Positions 1 through 7,869 of a DNA stretch of 64,000 nucleotides are shown here, piece by piece. This DNA is from Paenibacillus oralis (GTDB lineage Bacteria > Bacillota > Bacilli > Paenibacillales > Paenibacillaceae). Under the pieces are notes generated by a model. It was not told where the DNA came from, ran no database searches, and worked only from the letters and a program-made list of their open reading frames with translations. Numbering within the stretch: the stretch's first letter is position 1; each line of letters begins with the position of its first letter. A program made the translations under genes and the position numbers. Location of the stretch: positions 6,693,071 to 6,757,070 of the forward strand of contig NZ_RRCN01000001.1 of assembly GCF_003863965.1 (NCBI RefSeq), given 5' to 3'.

Positions 1-1528
1 CCATATCTTCGGTAGCTTTCGCTTCGGCAATCAGCTTGTCGTATTCCTCGTTGGAGAAACCGGTGTCGTTGTTGCCGCCGTCAGTTACCCACATATCCAA
101 AAACGTCATCGGATCGTTGTAGTCGGCGGTCCAGCCGGCACGAGCCACTTGGTAATTCAGGTTTTGGCGATTTTCGACAAATACGGCCCATTCTTGGTTT
201 TGTGTCTTCACGTCAACGCCAAGATTTTTCTTCCACATGTCGGCTATAGCCAGCGCTACTTTCTTATGCGCATCGCTGGAGTTGTAGATCAACGTGATTT
301 CCGGAAGTTTCGTATAACCTTTTTCCTTCATGCCTTGCTCAAGCAGTTTTTTCGCTTCTTCCACATTTTCCGTGAAATAGTCGTCTTTGTGCTCGTTGCG
401 GTATTCGTCGTTTACGCCTTTGATGCCCGGAGGAACGTAACCGAACGCCGGAAGCTGTCCGCCAAGGGTTACGTTATCGACGATCGCTTGACGGTCGATA
501 GACATAGCAAAGGCTTTACGGATATTCACGTTATCGAACGGCTCGGCCGTTACGTTAAATTCGTAGTAATAGGTACTTGCGATACCTTTGATTTCCAGTT
601 CGTCTTTCAGCTGGTCTCTCAGAATCGGGATTTGGTCGGTTGGAATTTCACCGTTCGGATGGCCGGCGCGATCCAACTCACCGTTTTGGTAACCAGCCAA
701 TTCCGTTGAGCTGCTGTTCACCAAAGTCATGTTGATTTTGTTCAGCTTGATGTTGTCTTTATCCCAGTAGTTTTCGTTTTTCGTAACTTCGATCGTTGAG
801 CCTTTCACCCAATTGGTCAGCGTGAACGGGCCGTTTACGATCATTTTGCTTTGGTCAACCGCCCATTTCGGGTCATCCTTGACGGATGGGTGAACCGGAT
901 AATAAGTGTAGAAAGAGGTCAGGCCTACAAAATAAGGCGTAGGAGCTACCAGATCAACTTGCAGTGTATAATCATCCACCGCTTTCACGCCAACTTGGCT
1001 GAAATCGGTAATTTTTCCTTCATTATATTCTTGAGCGTTTTTCAAATAATACAATTGGTAAGCATAAGGAGCCGCCGGTTGTGTTTCCGGGCTCAGCACG
1101 CGCTCCCACGCAAACACGAAATCATTTGCCGTTACAGGATCGCCATTGCTCCATTTTGCATCTTTACGAAGGTGGAACGTGTATTGAGTGCCATCATCAT
1201 TTGGTTCCCATTTTTCGGCTACACCCGGAACGGATTGACCGGATCCATCCTGACGCGTAAGACCTTCATACATCGTCTTAAGCACCGTGTTGGACTGGCT
1301 GTCTTGGGCTTGAGCCGGATCGAATGTAGGCGGTTCCGCGCTCAGGTTGATTTTCAGCGTTTGATCCGCGGCTAATTTCTCCTCACCGCTGTCGCCGCTG
1401 TTGGATGCCGTGTTGTTGCCTCCGTTAGCAGCACCGTTGCTGCCGCCGTTTGATCCGCACGCGGAAAGCAAAGTGCCCACGGCGAGAACGAGCGTCAGAA
1501 GCAGGAGTAGACTTTTACTCTTCTTCAT
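1..1528 (-). CDS. Peptide ABC transporter substrate-binding lipoprotein (OppA/DppE type), C-terminus outside window
   Basis: Translated on the minus strand from the ATG at 1526-1528, this reads a signal peptide (MKKSKSLLLLL) ending in a lipobox with Cys (LLSACGSN). A Ser/Gly/Asn-rich linker follows, then a family 5 solute-binding fold with LSAEPPTFDPAQAQDSQS and the typical YEGLTR segment. Family 5 proteins capture oligopeptides outside the membrane and hand them to an Opp/Dpp permease. An AAGGGGG ribosome-binding site lies upstream. The reading frame runs open to base 1, so about 510 residues are visible and the C-terminus is missing. No permease or ATPase gene is in the window; they may lie to the left. 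Specificity cannot be read from sequence. Confidence 0.93.
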   Translation of the reverse strand, partial: MKKSKSLLLLLTLVLAVGTLLSACGSNGGSNGAANGGNNTASNSGDSGEEKLAADQTLKINLSAEPPTFDPAQAQDSQSNTVLKTMYEGLTRQDGSGQSVPGVAEKWEPNDDGTQYTFHLRKDAKWSNGDPVTANDFVFAWERVLSPETQPAAPYAYQLYYLKNAQEYNEGKITDFSQVGVKAVDDYTLQVDLVAPTPYFVGLTSFYTYYPVHPSVKDDPKWAVDQSKMIVNGPFTLTNWVKGSTIEVTKNENYWDKDNIKLNKINMTLVNSSSTELAGYQNGELDRAGHPNGEIPTDQIPILRDQLKDELEIKGIASTYYYEFNVTAEPFDNVNIRKAFAMSIDRQAIVDNVTLGGQLPAFGYVPPGIKGVNDEYRNEHKDDYFTENVEEAKKLLEQGMKEKGYTKLPEITLIYNSSDAHKKVALAIADMWKKNLGVDVKTQNQEWAVFVENRQNLNYQVARAGWTADYNDPMTFLDMWVTDGGNNDTGFSNEEYDKLIAEAKATEDM

Positions 1529-1760
1529 CTAGCGATATCCCCCTTAAAATATTGTGGTATATGTTTTTAGATTATACAACCAGCGGTCAAAAAAATCCAA
1601 CATAAATTTTCGGTAATTCCGCGTTTTTCGCCAAAAACGGCCCGCTCATGTAACAAAATCGTCCGTTATCCCATATTGACAATCGCTCTTTCTTAACAAT
1701 TAACCTCGAGTGTCATGATTTTATTCGTCATTTGGAGATTTGTGGTTTGTATAGTATAGT

Positions 1761-2147
1761 TTAGGCGGTCAAAATATATGTAATAAAACTGATTATAAAT
1801 AAAAGAATGTAAGCGACCCCTGTCCCCGCAAACGTCAAGCGCCACACCGCGCGCAGCAGCCGCCGCACGTCCACCTTGCCTTTCAGGCGTGTCTGCGCCC
1901 CGCCGATCAATCCGCCGGCAACGAGCAGAATAATAACGATCAAGTAAAAACCAAACGTGGAGTGAAACACATTGTTGAACAAGGCGGCCGCCCCCAAGAT
2001 CAGAAACAACGTCGTGACGTCCATCGCCAGCATAATGGCGGCTTTTTTCTCGCGTTTTACCCCATAGTAATATATGAAATAAACGAGCAGAAACGGAATG
2101 ACCGGAATCATGGAAAACACGATAAGAAAAGTGGCCAAAACACTCAA
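1761..2147 (-). CDS. DUF3397 family membrane protein
   Basis: This 128-residue protein has four predicted membrane helices (about residues 5-27, 38-58, 65-83 and 105-127) and a short basic loop KLKGKVDVRRLLRA-like in the middle. I match it to DUF3397, a small membrane family of unknown function that commonly sits next to panE in Bacillales. The start is TTG at 2145-2147, placed 5 bases after a strong AGGAGGTG site; no ATG gives a better fit. It follows panE on the same strand by 52 bases and is probably cotranscribed with it. Function is not known. Confidence 0.75.
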   Translation of the reverse strand: MSVLATFLIVFSMIPVIPFLLVYFIYYYGVKREKKAAIMLAMDVTTLFLILGAAALFNNVFHSTFGFYLIVIILLVAGGLIGGAQTRLKGKVDVRRLLRAVWRLTFAGTGVAYILLFIISFITYILTA

Positions 2148-2199
2148 AAACCCACCTCCTTTATGTTGGAAAAGAAAAGCTCACACAAAAAGTTAGTAA

Positions 2200-3159
2200 C
2201 TATATTTTTATATTCATGTCAGGTTGCATCGCCCTGATAAGCTGCCAGACCAGCTCATGTCCAGGGGCGGAAACCTGCTTGGCGCGCGCCATTTCCACCA
2301 GACGGCCGTTGATAAAATCGACTTCCGTCGGGTTTCCCGAGAGGATATCCTTCAGCATCGACGAGGTGTTGCCGGCGGTAGAGCGGCAAACTTCCAGGAT
2401 TTGCGCAAAGATATCGGCGTCGTACGCGATCCCGTTTGCCCGAAAAATGCGTTCCCCTTCGTCGCACAGCTGCCGCATCACCGATCTTCGCGCCTCCGAT
2501 TCCAGCAATTGGCCGTTCGGAATCCGCCAAATCGCCGTTAACGGATTGATAACCGCATTGATGAGCAGCTTCCTGAACATTTCTCTCCCGATGTCATTCG
2601 ACAAAAAGGCATCAAATCCTGCCTTTTGGAGCATTTTTACCAAACTTTCTCCCGAAAAATCAGGAAAATCCATCGCTTGATGGACTCCGACGCGCGTTTC
2701 ACCAAAACCGGCGCGGGTTACGCGGCGGCCGTCCGATCGTTTTGCTCCCTCCGTGGTGATCGCCGCATACAGCGCCTGTCCCGGGATCATTTGCCGGATC
2801 CGTTCCAAATGCCCTGCTCCATTTTGAAAACAAACGATGTTGGTATCCTTTCCGGCAAGGCGGCCGCAAGCTGACAATAAAGCTTCGGTAATGTGGCCCT
2901 GCTTCGTCATCAACAGCAGCCAATCCGGTTCCTCCGCCAAATTCGTTCCGGCCGTATGATCAAGCGTGCCCGCCGCAAACCGTTTTCCTTCTATAATATG
3001 CACCGTTCCGTCAGGCTCCGTAAGCTCGATTCCTTCCTTTCGGAGCAGCGCCGCCTGCTCGGCCGTCCTTGCCCAGAACCGCACACGTTCTCCCGCCGCA
3101 GCCAGTTTCCCGCCAAACAGCAGCCCAAGCGCCCCCGCCCCAACAATATCTATCTTCAC
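2200..3159 (-). CDS. panE: 2-dehydropantoate 2-reductase
   Basis: This protein reduces ketopantoate to pantoate with NADPH, a step of pantothenate and coenzyme A synthesis in the cytoplasm. The 319-residue protein begins with a Rossmann nucleotide-binding motif (IVGAGALGLLFGGKLA, residues 4-19). The ApbA/PanE C-terminal helical domain carries the conserved KLLINAVINPLTAI stretch near residues 192-205. The length is usual for the family. The start is a GTG at 3157-3159. Synteny with an RsfA-type regulator matches the ylbO-ylbQ neighbourhood of Bacillus subtilis. Some ApbA family members act on other keto acids, so the substrate is inferred from family. Confidence 0.88.
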   Translation of the reverse strand: MKIDIVGAGALGLLFGGKLAAAGERVRFWARTAEQAALLRKEGIELTEPDGTVHIIEGKRFAAGTLDHTAGTNLAEEPDWLLLMTKQGHITEALLSACGRLAGKDTNIVCFQNGAGHLERIRQMIPGQALYAAITTEGAKRSDGRRVTRAGFGETRVGVHQAMDFPDFSGESLVKMLQKAGFDAFLSNDIGREMFRKLLINAVINPLTAIWRIPNGQLLESEARRSVMRQLCDEGERIFRANGIAYDADIFAQILEVCRSTAGNTSSMLKDILSGNPTEVDFINGRLVEMARAKQVSAPGHELVWQLIRAMQPDMNIKI

Positions 3160-3250
3160 CTTAGCTAACTTCCCTTCGCTGTCTTATCGCAAATCCTCTA
3201 TAATTATTCCTCTTCATTTTATACCAAACCCTTCCCCCAAAACACAAAAA

Positions 3251-3268
3251 TCCCGCCATACGGCGGGA
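3251..3268 (-). terminator. Rho-independent terminator after the RsfA-family gene
   Basis: A 7-bp stem (TCCCGCC/GGCGGGA) with a 4-base loop is followed on the minus strand by TTTTTGTGTTTT. It lies between the RsfA-type gene and panE, so it ends the upstream transcript and separates the two units. Confidence 0.75.
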
Positions 3269-3318
3269 CTTCTATCAACTTTCCTGTGTTTTAACGGGAT
3301 TTTTGCGTTTTGCGCCCC

Positions 3319-3969
3319 CTACTCGATACGCTCCAAATTTCCGTTCGCGTCCATCTTAAATCGCGATTTGCTTTCTTCGTCCTCTTCGTTCAGAAAAGCA
3401 AGGCGGCGGGCCCGGTCCATGATTTGGATTAAAGCCTTGTAGTCATCGTTAACCGCTCGGTAGTCGGTTTGCACTTCATTGACCTGCGCCGAGAGGCGTT
3501 CGTTTTCCTCCTTCAGCGCGGCCATTTCCTCTTCCTTTTCCCGCAATTCCTTTTCCAGCGCTTTGACATGCCGGTTCGTTTCCTGCACCGTGTTTTTCCA
3601 GCCGCGCAAAAAGCGGATGACCGCATCGATGGAAATCGTTTCTTCCGTCACGCCTTCGCTTCGGTAACCGTCCTCCGTCTCCACCGAAGCGAGGGAAGCG
3701 ATGCCGGAACCTGCCGAGAGCGACGATTGCTTTTTCATATAATTCCGTTTTTGCCGTTGGGCTTTGGCTATGCTGATCGCCGCTTCATATTTTTTACGGA
3801 CGCAGCTGTTCCAGCGGAACCCGCAAGCGGCCGCCGTTCTGCCGATCCGTTCCCCAACCTCCTCGAATGCGGTAAGCTGTGTGCTGCCCTCCCGAATATG
3901 GCGAAGAGTCACCTCGGCCAAAATTAAATCATCTTCCGCGCTCCATGCGTCTTGTCTCACTGCTGTCAT
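3319..3969 (-). CDS. RsfA/YlbO-family transcriptional regulator
   Basis: Members of this family are Myb/SANT-like DNA-binding proteins; RsfA of Bacillus subtilis tunes prespore gene expression under sigma F. The N-terminus carries the family signature: RQDAWSAEDDLILAEVTLRH, then LTAFEEVGERIGRTAAACGF and WNSCVRKKYE. The C-terminal half holds a long coiled coil (about residues 120-180, rich in Glu, Lys and Leu). I chose the ATG at 3967-3969, 216 residues, because AGGAGG lies 10 bases upstream; the reading frame extends further but without a site. Its position next to panE resembles ylbO. The target genes are unknown. Confidence 0.85.
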   Translation of the reverse strand: MTAVRQDAWSAEDDLILAEVTLRHIREGSTQLTAFEEVGERIGRTAAACGFRWNSCVRKKYEAAISIAKAQRQKRNYMKKQSSLSAGSGIASLASVETEDGYRSEGVTEETISIDAVIRFLRGWKNTVQETNRHVKALEKELREKEEEMAALKEENERLSAQVNEVQTDYRAVNDDYKALIQIMDRARRLAFLNEEDEESKSRFKMDANGNLERIE

Positions 3970-4235
3970 GCTATAAAAACCTCCTAACGACATCCTAGTC
4001 TTAATCCGTTTTCCCGCCGGCATTCCGGCAGGCGAATAAGTGAAAAGCTTCTTACTCCATTTCTATGCCTCTCATAGAGTTCATAGAATCTATTTGATAC
4101 TAAAATGTATTTCCAAAATCGGGGTTCTCCATACCTAATGAATAAACGTAAAGAAAAACATCGGGAAATCCAAGTATTTACCATAATATTCATCACATTT
4201 CGCCGTGCAAACCCAGGCTAATTATTGACTTTTCG

Positions 4236-4264
4236 TTTACACATATCAGGCTAACGGGTATAAT
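4236..4264 (+). promoter_or_regulatory. Predicted sigma-A-type promoter for the yqgY-like gene
   Basis: TTTACA (4236-4241) and a perfect TATAAT (4259-4264) are separated by 17 bases. The gene starts 50 bases further on. There is no experimental support here. Confidence 0.6.
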
Positions 4265-4313
4265 GATTAAAGAAATGGGATGTTCGTTGATACATATGAA
4301 AGGGGGATTTTTC

Positions 4314-4550
4314 GTGGCACGCATGTTCCGTGTCCTTGGCTTCTTTACCCTTGCCATTGGACTCATGGCCTTTGCCGGCGGTATGACCGAAATGGCGTTG
4401 CTGTTTTTCCTGCAAACCGCCTTTTTCGTTCTTTTCGGTTACCTGAAGTTTACGGAAAGAACGTATATCCTGCTGTTCTGGGGATATATGATCGTCGCCT
4501 TTACAGGTTTCAGCTATTGGACGGTCTTCAAAATGGGTTTGCCACTATAA
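4314..4550 (+). CDS. DUF2626 family membrane protein (YqgY-like)
   Basis: This small protein of 78 residues has two to three hydrophobic helices. Its pattern RMFRVLGFFTL, LLFFLQTAFFVLFGYL and FAGFxYW-like ending match DUF2626, whose Bacillus subtilis member is YqgY. The function is unknown. I place the start at the GTG at 4314-4316, seven bases after AAAGGGGGA. A longer open frame begins at 4263 but overlaps the promoter -10 box, so it is unlikely to be translated. It is a single-gene transcript between its own promoter and a terminator. Confidence 0.78.
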   Translation: MARMFRVLGFFTLAIGLMAFAGGMTEMALLFFLQTAFFVLFGYLKFTERTYILLFWGYMIVAFTGFSYWTVFKMGLPL

Positions 4551-4572
4551 TCCGAATAAAAAAAGCATTGCA

Positions 4573-4607
4573 AAAGGCGGTTCGACCTCAGGTCGAGCCG
4601 CCTTTTT
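4573..4607 (+). terminator. Rho-independent terminator after the yqgY-like gene
   Basis: GGCGGTTCGACC pairs with GGTCGAGCCGCC around a 3-base loop (one G-T pair) and is followed by TTTTTT. The stem is flanked by A and T runs, so it could work in both directions. Confidence 0.85.
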
Positions 4608-4679
4608 TCATGATCCCTGCTATTTCCTCGCTTGGTAACATATATATATAGTACAACTACTCACGGGAGAGGATCTTTT

Positions 4680-5756
4680 TTGAACAAACATTATCCATCC
4701 TTGATATTGCTGCTGATTTTCATCTTCGCTTCCCTCTTTCCGCCGCCGGTATGGGCCGAGCCGTTTACGGAAGAGGAACAGCAAATATTGGAGCAAAGCT
4801 TGTCCATCAAGGAGATCGATAGAGAGATCGCCCGCATTGAAGCCCGGCAGCAGGAGACGGAAACGGCGATTCGTCAACTGTCCGCACAACTGGCCGAGAA
4901 AAACGAACAAATCCGGAGCAGCCGGGAACAGGCAGGAGCGCGTATACGCGCTTATTATATGGGGGAGCGGGAGAATCTGTTTGCCGCCTTGCTGTCGGCG
5001 GGGAGTTTAAAGGATTTTTTTACCGTGCTGGATTATTATCAATTGATCTTGGAGCGCGACCGCATCGTGCTGGGCAAGTACAAATCCGAATATGCCGGTC
5101 TGGTGCATACGAAACAGGAGCTGGAAGTCGTGTCGGACGATCTTGCGCGGATGAAGGCGGAACTTCAGCTTCAGCGGGAGCGTGTCACTGCCCTGCAGCA
5201 GCAAGTGGACAAATCCCTCGGCCTTAGCGCGGATCCGGAAAAATTGAAAGCGATGATCGAGGAATTGATGGCCTATTGGGAAAACGTCGGACTCTATGAG
5301 CTGAGAAAATATTTCGCAGCGCTGTCCGCGGTGATGTCCGAGTTTCCCGACTTTTTGAATGAATACGAGGACAGCCTGGCCGCCGAAAAAGGCGGTTACA
5401 GCCTTACGATTCGGCAGGAAGAGCTTAACGGATTTCTGCATCGCAAAAACGAACTGCTGAAAGACATCAGCTTCACCTTCCTTGAGAACCAAATTACCGT
5501 GCAGGGCAGCCGGGAACAGCTTAAGCTTAAAGTGGAAGGACATTACACCGTAGAACATGAACCGGAAAACTCCATTACTTTCCACGTTGACCGTTTGCTG
5601 TTCAACGGCTTGGAGCTGCCCGACACGACCCGGGCCGAGCTCGAGCGCGATTTTGATCTTGGCTTTTATCCCAAAAAAATCGTTCCTTTTGTAGAAGCCA
5701 CCGAGGTGATGATTGCCCAGGGAATTTTAGTCGTCAAACTGAAGTTGTCGTTTTGA
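4680..5756 (+). CDS. Secreted coiled-coil protein of unknown function
   Basis: The start is TTG at 4680-4682 after GGGAGAGGA; this yields 358 residues with a signal peptide (LLLIFIFASLFPPPVWA, cleavage near AEPF). A long coiled coil follows (about residues 30-185), with a segment resembling the N-terminal coiled coil of PcsB/EnvC-like peptidoglycan hydrolase regulators (REQAGARIRAYYMGERENLF). No hydrolase domain is present. The C-terminal 150 residues look beta-rich and match nothing I know. The stop codon directly abuts the stop codon of the convergent gene with no base between. A cell-wall or envelope role is plausible but is only inference. Confidence 0.75.
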   Translation: MNKHYPSLILLLIFIFASLFPPPVWAEPFTEEEQQILEQSLSIKEIDREIARIEARQQETETAIRQLSAQLAEKNEQIRSSREQAGARIRAYYMGERENLFAALLSAGSLKDFFTVLDYYQLILERDRIVLGKYKSEYAGLVHTKQELEVVSDDLARMKAELQLQRERVTALQQQVDKSLGLSADPEKLKAMIEELMAYWENVGLYELRKYFAALSAVMSEFPDFLNEYEDSLAAEKGGYSLTIRQEELNGFLHRKNELLKDISFTFLENQITVQGSREQLKLKVEGHYTVEHEPENSITFHVDRLLFNGLELPDTTRAELERDFDLGFYPKKIVPFVEATEVMIAQGILVVKLKLSF

Positions 5757-7025
5757 TTATTGGCCGATCCGGCCAAGCTTGTCCGCAAAAGACCCTGCAC
5801 TCATTTTGCCGTTCAAATACTGCTTCATGAGACCGGAAAACTCCTCCAGCCCGGCCGGAAGGCCGCTTCCGGCCGGCACCGCGGATATCGCTCCCGATGC
5901 CGCAAACGATGAGATCCAATCCGGCAGCTTGTATTTCACAGCCTCATCGTAGATCGCACGCGATACCGGGAGGTGCCCCGTCGCTTCAAACCATTGGCTT
6001 TGACTGTCGGAGGAGGTCATCGCTTCGATCCACTCCCCCGCGGCATCGGCGTTTTGGGAATGCGAAGAAACCGCGAAACTCCGCCCGGCGATCCAGGTCG
6101 TAAACCGGTCCCGCTGCTTCCCGGGAAACATGACGGTTGTCCCCGCTTGCGGATGCTTTGCGGCCTCCGAAGCCGTTGTTAATATCATCGCAAGCTCGCC
6201 GCGTTGCAGTTTGCTCCACAAGTCCTGATTACCCGCCTGCGGCGAATCCGACGATATCAAAAGGGGCCGAAGCTGCTCCAGCCGTTTTAGCGCGGCTCGC
6301 ATTTCGCCGTTAAGCGCAAAAGGGGAAGCTTGTACGTTCTCCCGGGCGCCGCCAAGCTGCCAAAGCAGTGTCAGAGAAGCATAAGGGTCGCTTCCGTCCA
6401 TACCCAGCAAATGCTGGGGAAGCCGTCTTTTTTCGGAACCGGACGCAAGCAGATCATTCCACGCGTCCGGCGAATCCGGGGGCGTATCCATCCCCATATC
6501 TTTCAGCACAGCATCGGAGAATACATATACATAAGGGTCGGCATCCGCCGGTACTCCCCACACATAACCGTTCCATTCGTTCGGAATGAGGGAAACGCTT
6601 AATACTTCTCCCGACAAAACCCCCGAATAGTAGATTTCCGTTGGCAGCAAATATCCGTCCGCCGCGAATTGACGCACCCAAGCATTGTCCAGCAGCAGAA
6701 CGTCAGGCGACTCGCCCAGCTTCAACAAATTTTGAAACGAAGCGTAGGCTTCTTCCGAAGCAACGTTCGTCAGCTCGACCTGGATCTTATGGCTGTCCAT
6801 AAACGTCCGGTTCATTTGCTCAAGCTGGCGAAAATCGGCCTCGTTCATCTGCACCGCTACCCGGATTTGCCCCGTTTCCTGCGGAACCTCGGTTTGCGGA
6901 ACACTGACCGGCGGCTCGTCGCCGCGGTCCTCGGAACGGACCAGCCCCGTTTCCTTGCTGGGGGACAAGTTGATCAATGCCAGAAGAAGGAGGGCAAAAA
7001 GCACCCAATGGTTTTTCCGCTTCAC
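5757..7025 (-). CDS. Extracellular solute-binding protein, family 1 (sugar type)
   Basis: This 422-residue protein has an N-terminal hydrophobic helix (WVLFALLLLALINL) and then the two-lobed family 1 binding fold: IRVAVQMNEADFRQLEQMN, SPDVLLLDNAWVRQFAADG and WNGYVWGVPADADPYVY. Such proteins bind sugars or oligosaccharides for ABC import. There is no lipobox Cys, so it may be anchored by an uncleaved signal. The start is a GTG at 7023-7025 after GGAGAGG. No permease or ATPase is adjacent, so it is an orphan binding protein; partners would be elsewhere. It may instead serve as a sensor accessory. Substrate unknown. Confidence 0.82.
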   Translation of the reverse strand: MKRKNHWVLFALLLLALINLSPSKETGLVRSEDRGDEPPVSVPQTEVPQETGQIRVAVQMNEADFRQLEQMNRTFMDSHKIQVELTNVASEEAYASFQNLLKLGESPDVLLLDNAWVRQFAADGYLLPTEIYYSGVLSGEVLSVSLIPNEWNGYVWGVPADADPYVYVFSDAVLKDMGMDTPPDSPDAWNDLLASGSEKRRLPQHLLGMDGSDPYASLTLLWQLGGARENVQASPFALNGEMRAALKRLEQLRPLLISSDSPQAGNQDLWSKLQRGELAMILTTASEAAKHPQAGTTVMFPGKQRDRFTTWIAGRSFAVSSHSQNADAAGEWIEAMTSSDSQSQWFEATGHLPVSRAIYDEAVKYKLPDWISSFAASGAISAVPAGSGLPAGLEEFSGLMKQYLNGKMSAGSFADKLGRIGQ

Positions 7026-7156
7026 ACCCGTTCATCCTCTCCGCCCCAGAGGAAGGAGTAGGAGTAATCCCTAGCCTCTGTACGGCCCTGTCATAAAACT
7101 ATCGCTATTTATTGTAACAAATGACAAATCAAATTGTCCCGCCAAAAATTAGAAAA

Positions 7157-7177
7157 AACCTCGCCACTGGCGAGGTT
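7157..7177 (-). terminator. Rho-independent terminator in the gap upstream of the solute-binding gene
   Basis: AACCTCGCC pairs with GGCGAGGTT around a 3-base loop. On the minus strand the stem runs into TTTTTTCTAATTTTT. It probably stops readthrough from the PIN-PhoH gene before the solute-binding gene. Confidence 0.75.
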
Positions 7178-7214
7178 CTTTGTCATGCAAACCCATACGC
7201 TAAGTGCAAGGGGA

Positions 7215-7329
7215 GGGATGGGTATGGGGTTCCACCCGCTGTTAGAGTCAGGTTCTTATGGAACTTACTTTAAGGTTAGAACCTGACTCTAAAGGCGGGC
7301 CGTAAACTTTCCACCCCATACCCATTCCC
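7215..7329. repeat. Long nested inverted repeat (hairpin about 115 bp)
   Basis: The outer arms 7215-7230 and 7313-7329 are complementary with one bulge. The inner arms CCCGC/GCGGG (7235-7239, 7295-7299) and a perfect 15-bp pair (7242-7256, 7278-7292) leave a 21-base loop. It lies in the 845-bp gene-free gap and abuts a copy of another repeat family. No transposase or coding potential is visible. Confidence 0.8.
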
Positions 7330-7610
7330 TCTTTTGTTCTACTACGAGTACCCTTCCCCTTCTTTCAAGAGCAGAAGTACCGAGTAATTCGGCTCTTTCT
7401 AATTTGTGGGACACTGCTCTAACGGACTCCAGCGACGTTATTCGCCCATTTCCCGGGTATTTCCCAGCCTAACGGACCCACATGACTCTATTTTGCTCTA
7501 AAAGAGTTCACCCGGGCCGATTCGAGGTAAATAAGGTCATCTGTGTCCCTTATATTTTGCAAACCTCCATTTTTCCGCAGATAACGTCTCTGGAGTCCTT
7601 TAGCCGGAAT
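7316..7610 (+). repeat. Intergenic repeat family B, copy 1
   Basis: This segment resembles 57283-57565 over about 280 bases in the same orientation. It includes a 35-base block identical in both (7443-7477 and 57394-57428). It carries the motifs CTAACGGAC and TAAATAAGGTCATCTGTGTC, which recur with variants at 29372-29506. It contains no gene. Confidence 0.8.
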
Positions 7611-7693
7611 TTTTATAATTCTGTTTAGAAAGACGCGAGCCGGATCAGCTCGCGCCTAAATTGTTCTTTATCTTTTCACACACTTTAGTATGA

Positions 7694-7860
7694 GTTCAAA
7701 AAGGCCGGTTTTCAGCACCGAGAAGGTTGGATGAAGCTAGGGACTGAGGAGCGGAGCGTACGTTTTGGGTACGTGAGCACCGGAAGGCCCGGCTGAATTC
7801 AAGATTCGATGCCGAGTTACTTCTTGATTTGCTTCGTGATCAAAAGCGGGCTTTTTGAAC
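7694..7860 (+). repeat. Dispersed structured element A, copy 1 (167 bp)
   Basis: It starts GTTCAAAAAGG and ends CTTTTTGAAC, so its ends are complementary. The body carries TTCAGCACCGAGAAGG, GGATGAAGCTAGGGACTGAG, CGTGAGCACCGGAAGGCCC and GAATTCAAGATTCGATGCCG, all found again in the copies at 32884-33045 (inverted) and 63338-63617. It lies just past the stop of the PIN-PhoH gene and has no coding potential. I do not recognise the family. Confidence 0.88.
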
Positions 7861-7869
7861 TACCTCTTT

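Noticed and set aside
7316..7860. A CRISPR array or insertion sequence in the repeat-rich gap
   Set aside because: Repeats are not regularly spaced with unique spacers, and no transposase or cas gene is present.
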